Notes under the pieces: model-generated
The model's database searches: none
What the model saw: the letters and a program-made list of their open reading frames with translations, nothing else
Told to the model about the DNA's origin: nothing
Shown here: positions 55,839-64,000 of the stretch, one piece after another
How positions within the stretch are numbered: the first letter of the stretch is position 1
Layout of the letters: every line of letters starts with the position of its first letter
From: Spirogloea muscicola
Taxonomy: Eukaryota > Streptophyta > Zygnematophyceae > Spirogloeales > Spirogloeaceae
DNA length: 64,000 nt
Assembly: GCA_009602725.1 (NCBI GenBank)
Contig: WELB01000050.1
Coordinates: forward strand, 137,136-201,135
Direction of reading: 5' to 3'
Position numbers and translations under genes: made by a program

Positions 55839-55903
55839 NNNNNNNNNNNNNNNNNNNNNNNNNNNNNNNNNNNNNNNNNNNNNNNNNNNNNNNNNNNNNN
55901 NNN
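55839..55903. other. Assembly gap (65 N)
   Basis: N run directly upstream of the signal-peptide region of the beta-propeller gene. Confidence 0.95.
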
Positions 55904-56028
<125 letters not shown>

Positions 56029-56222
56029 CGGGCCGCCCCCGGCCCGCACCGCCCCGCCACGACCAGGTGCCTGTACGAGCGCGCGGGCCCGGCCTGCAGC
56101 GCCCCAGCCGCGCGGCGCCGCTGCACTAGATGAGGGCGGTGCATGGCAACGGGCTGCTGATATCAAAAGAGCGGCTGCGAAAGCCAGCCAGATGCATACA
56201 GGTGTTCATGACGGCGCCACAG

Positions 56223-57025
56223 GCTAGGCAGCCAGGGCGCTCTTAGTGGGAGCATGGGAGCAGCTCTGGGAAGAGCATCGGGCTGCCGTCCAGGTGTCCG
56301 ACGCCGCCACTCGGCCGACCCCTGCCACCCCAGCCGCAACGGCCGTCCGCCGCGCCATACGCTTTGGCCGTGCCGGGGATGTCTCACGCGCCGCCCAAGC
56401 CTTGGATCCAGCTACACCGGCACCCCACAACGCCGACACACTGGTGCCCTGTGGGCCCTTCATCCCCTACCCGAAATCCCCTTCCGCCCTGGCTCGACGA
56501 TTTTCAGCCCCCAACACCAGTGGATCTCGATCCGGCTGCTCGGCGGTCAGCGCTGATACGGAGCCGGAAAGCTGCAGCTGGCGAGCCATCGGGCTGGCTG
56601 TTTGAACATCTCCGTGAGCTCTGGCTCGACGATGAGGCTGGCGACTTCTCCCGTTTACACGAAGTGTGCCAGTCGGTGGCGCGTGGCTTCCTCTCCCCCA
56701 AGGCTAGGGCGGCTCTGACTTGCAGCACCCTTCTCGCCCTTTCCAAACCAACAGGGGCCGTACGCCCCATCGGTATGGGCGAGGTGCTCACACGCCTGGT
56801 CTCCAAGGCACTCTTCCAGCAGCACAGGGAAGCGGCCCAGCTTCACTTCTCCCCACACCAGTTCGGCGCGGGGCTCTCTGCAGGAGCAGAAGCAGTTGTC
56901 CATGGCCTGAGGGGGGCCACGGACTCCAACCCCAGCTGGATGGCCCTCTCCGTCAACGTCAAAAACGCTTTCAAACTGCGTCGACCGCGGAGCAATTGCA
57001 GAGGAGCTCCTCACTTGGCAATTGT
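56223..57025 (+). mobile_element. LINE reverse transcriptase N-terminal fragment
   Basis: AVRRAIRFGRAGDVSRAAQA, then after one frame change GFLSPKARAALTCSTLLALS, KPTGAVRPIGMGEVLTRLVS and HQFGAGLSAGAEAVVHGLRG. The RT A motif region reads MALSVNVKNAF. The GxVRPIxxGExLxRLxxK block and the A motif are standard for LINE RT fingers/palm. After NAF the RT frame seems to continue in another frame (CVDRGAIAEELLTWQL) to about 57.02 kb. The YADD half is absent, so this copy lost its 3' part, the opposite of most copies here. Confidence 0.78.
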
Positions 57026-57029
57026 CAAC

Positions 57030-57833
57030 ATGGAGGCTACTTGTGTGGAGGAGTTCCACGTCCTTGCTGAGAGTGCTGCTGCACCTAAGTGGCAGGTGGT
57101 GGAGAATGCGGCGGCGAGCGTGGCTGTGAGGGCGACTCGGGGCATTGAGCGCGCAGTTGTGCTGGATGCCTTGGATGCTGATATGCCGCCCCGCCTCCAG
57201 ATCGAAGGCCTCAACTTCGAGGGCGTCTGGGAGTTTGCGGGTCAGTCCATAGCACCATTTTCCAGTTGACATTGCTTGTTGAGCAGCAAGCAAGTGCGTC
57301 CACCAAGTTGGCTTTCCCGCTGTCGCTACCCTCGCCACAACCTCTTCTGTGTTGGTCGGGGTTTGGGCACGCGCTTTGCATAAAAAATTCACACGCAGAT
57401 TGAGCATCGCTGCGCTGCCTGTCCGTTTTCTGCAGATATTGTGGACGTGAACAACCTTAAAACTAACCACATTGCGCAAGTGCTCGGGACATACGGCGTG
57501 GAGGCGGCGCGCGCAACAATTGTTGCTGAGACACAGAAGGTCTTTGGCATGTATGGCATCAACGTTGCAGGGCGGCACCTGGAGCTCATTGCTGACTACA
57601 TGACGTTTGGCGGTGGGTTTCGTGCGTGCTCCCGCATTGGCATCGAGTCAAGCCCCTCGCCATTCCTCAAGATGAGCTTTGAGACGGCCATGCACTTCCT
57701 CCTGGACGCGACGCTAACAGGGCAGACGGACCACCTCGAGTCGCCATCAGCGCGTATCATCGTTGGCCGCGTCGTTGATGTTGGCACAGGCAGCTTCTCC
57801 CTGCTGCAGCACTACCCTGAGGTCAAGGGTTAG
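57030..57833 (+). pseudogene. RPA1: RNA polymerase I largest subunit, last two exons only
   Basis: Exon about 57030-57240 (ATRGIERAVVLDALDADMPP; IEGLNFEGVWEFAG) and exon 57436-57833 join in phase. The second holds NLKTNHIAQVLGTYGVEAAR, KVFGMYGINVAGRHLELIAD, SPSPFLKMSFETAMHFLLDA and ARIIVGRVVDVGTGSFSLLQ, clear signatures of the Pol I A190/RPA1 C-terminus (last helices near the cleft). The remaining more than 1,400 residues are not in the window. Upstream the coding frame runs without a stop into the LINE RT fragment. Either a duplicated 3' end captured by a LINE, a native gene cut by a LINE, or an assembly join. The two exons themselves are intact. Confidence 0.8.
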
Positions 57834-58570
57834 CTTTGACCATGGCATCCGACCTTCGTGTAGGACTGCGGATAGAAGTTCTATCTGTGGGTGTGTAGGA
57901 TCAGGGCGTGAGTCCACAGCCCTTTGCAGGGATGCTCTCCAGATGATGATGTTGGGAGCACCAGCAATGATGCCTGCGAAGTGGCGCACACAGCGTCTGA
58001 TCTCTCTGGTGTGGCAGCCACTCTTTAACAATTTTTGGCTAGGTAGGTAAGGCCCTAGGACGTAGGGTTTAGGATCCAGCCAGCAGAAATTTGTCATTCA
58101 TTTGTTTGTTCACCATATTGTACAGTCAGCATCCCTGGCACTGGGCTTCAGTTGCAAAGCGCTGTCTGTGCTTCGCTGCATCCACTGCTCATGGCCACTG
58201 CCAAAACCATTGCCACTGAAGGTGCTGCTCTGTCCCTTGCATTACTTCACCTCCACACTTGACTCTCCTGCAAACCCAGCGTCACCCTCCCTGTATCATC
58301 GTGTGTTCAAGCTGGTCAGTATGTCAGACTTGGGGAGTTGGAGCCTAGTGAGTACGCCGCATCGAGGCGAGCTTTGCAGTGCCTGTCCCCTTCCAGGATT
58401 CTGAGGCCGGGGTTGGGAGGGGTCCGACCAAAGATCTTTGAACACCGAGCTCAACTGGGACCAGCCGCGCAGAGCTGCGGCTGGTCTCGGGGCTGGTGTC
58501 GAGGACGGAGGGTGCCCTTCTGCAGATTCCGACGGCCCAATGGCGCTTCACAGCCTCCGCCCCTGGGATA
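57834..58570. other. 3' flank, no gene seen
   Basis: A degenerate AGGGTTTAGG heptamer pair lies near 58.06 kb. No other feature. Confidence 0.4.
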
Positions 58571-58574
58571 ATAT

Positions 58575-58880
58575 TTAATCAATCTTTCTCCCCTGGGCTG
58601 GCCAATCACAGCCATCGCCCTTCACTGGAAGAGTCTCTCTCTTTGGAAGCGCTAAACGACGGCTCGCCCATAGAAAAAGAGGGGCTTTGGAAGGGCTCAA
58701 ATCTCACAGCCACTTCTTCCTCTTTCATAGTAAGAGCCATAACTTCTATTTCTTTTGAAGAGCCACTTCCAATTGGAAGAAGCAAGGGCTCGCCCATTGA
58801 GGATATGGGCTGGAACAGCCAGCCCAAAGAGAGAAGAGCCACCTTCGTTCCCGATGACCAGCCTCCAGCCCTTGCCATTG
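58575..58880. repeat. LINE 3'-tail modules, both orientations
   Basis: GGGCTGGCCAATCACAGCCA at 58.59 kb (+), CGGCTCGCCCATAGAAAAAG at 58.66 kb (-), GGGCTCGCCCATTGAGGATA at 58.79 kb (-) and TTGCCATTGGGAGAGCCACT at 58.87 kb (+). Confidence 0.6.
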
Positions 58881-59179
58881 GGAGAGCCACTTCTTCTTCG
58901 CCTCCAAGCCGTCTCGGCGGATGAGCTGCCAGCGCGTTTCGCGCCCCAGGGCCGAGTCCTCTCGTTCCGTGGCGTGGCCTGTGACGGACTGCCGACGGTG
59001 CGCGCCGCCCGCGCGGCCGGCCGCCGCCGGGCTCGGGCGCGCCTGGCCGGCGCGGCTGGGCCAACTGCGCGCCGCCAAGGCCACGACGGGCGGGCGGCGA
59101 CGCGTGGGCCGGCGGCGTGCTGCACATGGGGGCAAACGGGGGCGAACGTCACATCAACGAGCCTTCGTCAAAAGGCAGT

Positions 59180-59560
59180 GGCTGGGAGAGAGGGCGCGCG
59201 CGGTGCGCATGAAATCAAAGCGAGGCCAATTCAGGCCGATACATTGTTCAGGCAGAAAACGCAGAAAGTGCAAAGAATGCAGCGCAAAGAATCACGGCGG
59301 GGGGAGCCGTGCTGACGGGGGCCATGTCGAGAAAGAAGGGAGGTTTTCCCAAAGGGGGGCGGAGGCTGTGAAAAGCCATCCCAGAAATGAGAAGAGGCTC
59401 TCCCAATGTGGGCTCGGAAAAGCCAGCCCAGAAAGGCCGAGGCCCAACGGAATTGAGCAAGGTCTGCCAAAGAGAGAAGGCGCGCGGGGCGCATGAATTG
59501 AAAGGGAGGCCAATTCAAGCCAATACATTGTTCAGGCAGAGTCGAGTGCAGACTAAACAA
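59180..59560 (-). repeat. 80-bp dispersed repeat (two copies) with tail modules between
   Basis: Reverse copies of the repeat (GCGCGCGGTGCGCATGAAAT ... ATACATTGTTCAGGCAG) at about 59.19-59.26 and 59.46-59.54 kb. Between them lie tail modules (AAAGCCAGCCCAGAAAGG near 59.42 kb). Confidence 0.6.
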
Positions 59561-59638
59561 TGCTATATAATACGGAGACCAAAGGCAAAGGGGGGCGAGG
59601 GCTAGGAAAGGCGCCGAAGAGGCTGGACTAGGTGGACA

Positions 59639-59660
59639 AAGAGAGAGAGAGAGAGAGAAA
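59639..59660 (+). repeat. GA microsatellite
   Basis: About nine GA units followed by an A-run. Confidence 0.9.
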
Positions 59661-60157
59661 AAGGGACAATGGTCCGAATCCGCAGAAAGAGACGGGAAGC
59701 CGATCGCTGTGGAAGACATGGAGAAAGTGGGGCCTAGTAGCGCTGGGTGCTGCGCCGCGAGAGGTGGGCTGCCCATGTCGGCTCGGCCCCCCCTTCGTCC
59801 CACTGCCCCCTCTGGCCTCGTCGCCACAACTGTGCTCGCAGACACTGCCCGCCCTCTCTCCTCCCCCCCCCGACCCCTTTCATCCCGCTTCCACTCCTCC
59901 GGTGCGCCTAGCCACGTCGGGCGGCTCTTGGCGGGCGCTCGCACAGTGGGGCCCTGCACTCTCCGCAAGGCCTGCAGCCGCTTGCGCTCGGGAATCTGTT
60001 AGGCGGCGTTGTCACAGTGGCAGCGGTGCCGGCGTAGTCGCCGGTGGCGTCGTCTTAGTCTGCATTGCCTGCCCACGAATTCGGAAGGAAGCGCTGCTGG
60101 AGCGACCAGGAGGGCTCCGCTCGTGAACATCGCCAGTGGCAGGCCCGGGCCGCCGGC

Positions 60158-60685
60158 ATGGCGGCCACGGCATCGGTGCTGTTGGACCCGCTCGTCGGAG
60201 CGCTGCTGCTACTCAACGCTGTGCCGCTGGTGATCCTGTCAGCCATTCACCTCTGCCGCAGAACGCTGCCGGCGGGCTCTGCGCGCGCGCCCGTCTTCTT
60301 CCGCCACGAGCCTGACGGGTCGCTGTCCTTCGGCGACGCGCTACCGTCGGTGGCCGAGATTCGCGCCGACTACCTGGCATCGGTGTCGGACGGTGCCATC
60401 ATGGCAATGCCGCGCCGCCTGTACGTTGACGGCGTCCACACGCCCACCTCTGTCCTTTCGGCCGTCGCCGAGGACCCCGCGGAGGAGGACTTCACTGACG
60501 AGGAGGGCGAGCCCGGCCCAGCGGCAGGCTCAATGGTGGTGGCAGCAGCCGTGATGGCAGAGGCCTCCCATGGAGTTGTTCGAAGGCGGGTGACAGGCGA
60601 CGGCATTAAGCCGTTGGACAAGGGACTCGCACGGACGCTGAGTCCGGACTCGCCACTGGACCTGGAGAGCGACGAGGAGGACTGA
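60158..60685 (+). CDS. Small predicted membrane protein, unknown family
   Basis: Single-exon frame of 175 residues. The ATG at 60158 lies in GCCGGCATGGCG, a good context for a GC-rich alga. Residues about 8-27 (LDPLVGALLLLNAVPLVILS) are one hydrophobic segment, followed by HLCRRTLP, which suggests a membrane anchor with a positive cytosolic side. Then FFRHEPDGSLSFGDALPSVA, PRRLYVDGVHTP and an acidic stretch EEDFTDEEGEPGP. The C-terminus SPDSPLDLESDEED is acidic. I recognise no family. Coding is supported by open frame, start context and amino-acid composition only. Confidence 0.55.
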   Translation: MAATASVLLDPLVGALLLLNAVPLVILSAIHLCRRTLPAGSARAPVFFRHEPDGSLSFGDALPSVAEIRADYLASVSDGAIMAMPRRLYVDGVHTPTSVLSAVAEDPAEEDFTDEEGEPGPAAGSMVVAAAVMAEASHGVVRRRVTGDGIKPLDKGLARTLSPDSPLDLESDEED

Positions 60686-62127
60686 GCAGGCATTTGAAGC
60701 CAGAGGCAGTCAGCAGCAGTGGGACGCACTGCTGCCGCTACGCCACTTTTCTTCCTTTGCTCAGCCCTCCTCAGAGCAAAAGGCGACGCTGCAGGTCTTG
60801 CTGCTCGCAGGCCCCACAGACAGCCTCGCACACTTCCCATGCTCATGCTGCCGGTGTTCGAACGCAGCATCCACATGGTCGACTTGTCACCGTTGACAGT
60901 CCCCCGGATTATGCTGCTGCAGGCACATTGTGCAGGCTCATATGTACTATGCTGTTGACCCTGGCGTCATCAATTGCTGGAGTATAGAGGTCTCACACCT
61001 TCCGTCATAAGCATGAAAGCCCTGGCACAACTGCTCCGCAGTAAAACCTTCTCGAGGACTTACCAAAAGCATGATGGAAAATGGAAGGAGCTCCAGCACC
61101 TTCCTGAAGCAGTGTTCATACCTGCTCACTTGTTGCTTATTACCTGTGTCCTATATAAGCATGGGCATCAGACTTGGCAGCAACTAATAGCTCATAGAGA
61201 GATACAGGGGAGAGAAGCAAGGACAGGGTTACTGTAGGTATAGGTGTTTGCTTTCTATGTCAGCTGTGTCATGTTCTCTTTTACTACCAATGCTTTGCTT
61301 AAGCGCAGATGAAGACCGAAGAGCTTATGTCCTGTCCGTTGTTGCCATTTATTGGGCTCAAATATAATGCACACTGAGAGCCCTTGTCTGTGTGGCGAGT
61401 AAGGTCTCACATGTACTGTAACCTGAGCCCTTGCCGTTGATAGTGTGGTTCTCGCCAAGCACGCATCTTCTGGAATGGGACGGCCCTCTATGGGAAGCGT
61501 CAATTCCATGAGAAGAATATGGGAAGACCAAGTCCAAATAAAGGACTAGGATGAAGACTGAGATTTTCAACATTTACTGCAACTGATAACAGATAGCCCA
61601 GGGACACCAAAGGAAGGTCACTTCTCTGCGACATTTGGTTTGCAGTATGAGATGGCAAGCACTGCTGCAGCTGCTATTCATGCCTGTTCTTGGCATGCTG
61701 TGTTACATGGCGGACGCCAGCATGTCAGCAATACAGCTCGAGTAGTTGATGTTGCTGTACGATGTGGAGCTACAGCAGCTGTCCTGCTGCAAAGTGTATG
61801 AAGCTAACTAGATGGGAACTGCTTGCTCTTTCTTCTGCAACCAGAATCTCAGTTGTTCCCTGCGTTTGATCAGGTAAAGAACTTGTGAGATGCTAAGCAT
61901 GCGGCAAAAGGGGATAGCGAGCAGCTATCCTGGGAAGATGATCTCCGAGCATTATATCAATCACAGATGCCGAAACAGCTCACAAAATTTTTGCCTGACC
62001 AGACTGCTGCTGACTAGCAAATCAAGTAATGTAGTTCCAGCTGGCATTGCACAACTAGCACAAAGTAACTCCCAAGTGGGAGTCCAACTATAGTACACTA
62101 CAACTACTGGAAGTTGGCAGGGCTTAC
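60686..62127. other. Intergenic, one possible stray exon
   Basis: Near 61,645-61,795 (+) an AG-flanked open stretch reads YEMASTAAAAIHACSWHAVL and TARVVDVAVRCGATAAVLLQ; it has no partner exons and no family that I recognise. The 3' end of the LIFEGUARD gene may extend to about 61.96 kb. Confidence 0.3.
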
Positions 62128-63854
62128 TGGTGAGCTGATTGAGGATCTGGAGGATTCGAAGGAAGAGGTTGATGATGTTGAGATACATATTTACTGATGC
62201 CCACACATACTCATCGTATGAATACCCTGAAGGTGACATACCATGTGACAGTATGATCAAGGACATCAGAAGGAGGTGCATATCAAGCAAAATCATGCAA
62301 CCATGCAACCTACTGCTCAGCAGAAACACAATCTCAGCGCCTTTGATAATGAAACTGCAGGCCTTGTTAAAGGAGAATAGGTCTTTACGCAGAATGGCCA
62401 AAGCCCCCCCAAAGATTCCAAGTTCTAAGCATGAGCAGCCAAGGGCAAATTGTTGTCAAAATGCTTCAATGTGAAACTTGTCGAGTATGTGAACATACGC
62501 TTAATCATGTTGCCAGTATCGTAGATAATGAACAAGCTGAAAATCAGTGCTCCAATCAGCGCATACACCGTTCTGATACAGAAACACTGAGCAAGCTGAG
62601 TCGAAGAGATCATCTTGCAGCAAATAAGGTCAGCCTTCGGCCATGGAGGACTTGTATCAAGATGTGGAGAATGCACTGATACAGCAATAACTGCATTACG
62701 GCAGCAGATTGTCTGGTTACTTCAGATTTGCACATGAAATATACTGGTGCTACTCACTCTTGGGCTGGAGTAGTGACAATGAACATCTGAAGGAAGCCCC
62801 ACGCAAAGAGAACCATCAAACCAGCAAATAGCATAGGCCCGAGGAAACTGCTCGAGAAGATGTGAAGTGAAATCTCAGTTCCTGTCCTTGTAGTCCAACT
62901 AAGATGCTAAGATGAGCACGGTGGAGCTGTAATGTCCCTACGCACTATAGGCATGTGCATAGCCAAGCAGCTTTACCTCGTGCCATGTGTACTCCATGAA
63001 CGAGGTCTAATATGGTTTGATAGGACGGAAACCAGCCTACCTAAAGTCCTGACCCTTCTTGATTGCATAGAAGGTGTAAGCCGTCAACGACAACACAACC
63101 GCTGCTGTCAGCACAAGAGCCTCAAGAACCACCGAGCCTGGCATCAAAGCAGATCACACCATTATGTGTGTCAGTGTTGCACATACGAGATCATGACAGA
63201 CACTCTGGTGAAACAATACAGTCAGAAGGCGCATACAGAAAACCCTCCAGCTGATGCTGTTCAAAATTAGAACTCCAGATAAGTGATAAGGCAATAGCAG
63301 AAGGAGCACCTTTGGAAGCGCTACAGGCGATTCCAACTGGAAGACTCAGACTCACAGTCTGCAACCGACACAGAGCAAAGCCACACATATCAATCCCCTT
63401 GCGATCACTCGGTCGGTAAGAGTGATGGTGGATGGTAGAAGCAGCTAGAAAAGGGCAGACAGATTCAGGACATACCCAGACGCCCAGGCAGGCAAGGTTG
63501 AGTGGATGGCTATGACGATAAATGTAGAGAGGTATCATGGCTGCAACATGCTCAGTGAACACAAATGAGAGTTGCACTGACTACTGCAAGAGCCCCTGCT
63601 TACAACGTGACTTTCAACCAATGAGTACTTGAGAAAATTGCACTCTGTAACATGATATCTAGAGTATCAGCAGCAGTTTTGGATATTCCCACTAAGCTAC
63701 TCTTTCCAGGCAGACTCAAGATCTGCTGAAGTGGAAAAAGTTGTTCCTCGGCATGAAGTCAGAAGACTCACCAACAAAAGGTAGTATGAGGGCGACAAGC
63801 AGAAAAGCTTGGTTTGTGAGAACAAACTCTTGTATCGGCTTAGCAGAATTGATG
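62128..63854 (-). CDS. LIFEGUARD / TMBIM (Bax inhibitor-1 superfamily) membrane protein, partial
   Basis: Seven exons in phase: 63854-63772, 63540-63476, 63358-63310, 63137-63041, 62850-62758, 62572-62499, 62226-62128. The joined product gives successive membrane segments: FVLTNQAFLLVALILPFV; YRHSHPLNLACLGVWTVSLS; LPVGIACSASKGSVVLEALV; LTAAVVLSLTAYTFYAIKKG; FLGPMLFAGLMVLFAWGFLQ; and ETVYALIGALIFSLFIIYDT. The tail YSYDEYVWASVNMYLNIINL FLRILQILNQ (written in two parts) is the family signature, and the conserved Asp of FIIYD is present. Members sit in ER/Golgi membranes and affect calcium leak and stress-induced cell death. The N-terminal exon(s) lie beyond 63.9 kb or outside the window, and the last few codons may be on a further short exon. 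Confidence 0.87.
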
Positions 63855-64000
63855 CTGTTAAAGGCACAGGAACCCGTGTCAGCAAGTAGGCATTCATGCA
63901 ATCAAATGTACATATTCTAAGATTGTGGTGATAGTGACCCGCAGTCCCGTGGGTCTGTGACTTTGCTTTTTCATCTATGACGAGACATCTTGCATGTCAA

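Overview
The window reads as nuclear DNA of a green plant-lineage microbe, most likely a trebouxiophyte-type green alga. Four things point there: spliced genes with many short exons and GT-AG introns, mixed GC with very GC-rich first exons, an interstitial run of the plant-type telomere unit TTTAGGG near 17.09 kb, and several gene families best known from plants (IBR5 phosphatase, the At2g33490-type BAR protein, the plant vasculin/hapless-8-like protein). No prokaryotic operons, CRISPR arrays, rRNA or convincing tRNA genes were seen. The species cannot be fixed from sequence reading alone.

Layout. 0-7.1 kb (+) and 17.9-24.9 kb (-) hold two diverged copies of the same multi-exon gene, arranged tail to tail. 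Their C-terminus carries a split RRM-like fold followed by a CxxC...CxxC zinc ribbon. Between them, and again at 25.6-30.9 kb, lie two graveyards of non-LTR retrotransposons: about 18 5'-truncated LINE 3' ends, nested and in both orientations, with one RT-to-endonuclease piece at 26.96-28.55 kb. These LINEs have a restriction-like endonuclease behind the RT, and their 3' tails share a GGGCTGGC...CCAGCC hairpin.

32.7-36.6 kb (-) is a complete vasculin/hapless-8-like gene. 38.8-40.4 kb (-) is a complete five-exon IBR5 dual-specificity phosphatase. 41.3-43.0 kb (+) is a complete six-exon targeted thioredoxin, divergent from IBR5 across a short repeat-bearing promoter region. 43.05-43.87 kb (-) is an unrecognised gene remnant squeezed between the thioredoxin 3' end and a LINE piece. 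45.5-51.8 kb (+) is an At2g33490-like BAR-domain gene. 52.5-55.8 kb (-) is a secreted, probably GPI-anchored beta-propeller gene whose 5' end falls in an assembly gap beside a 123-base poly(A) run. 56.2-57.8 kb (+) is a LINE RT fragment running in frame into the last two exons of the RNA polymerase I largest subunit. 60.2-60.7 kb (+) is a small predicted membrane protein. 62.1-63.9 kb (-) is a LIFEGUARD/TMBIM membrane protein that continues past the right edge.

The host genes are ordinary eukaryotic housekeeping and signalling genes and do not form an obvious pathway. The unusual parts are the paralogue pair around a LINE island, the nested LINE insertion with a 7-bp target duplication and a nearby empty site, and the RT-Pol I chimeric reading frame. 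Intron-exon limits were placed by eye from GT/AG sites, phase and family or paralogue conservation.
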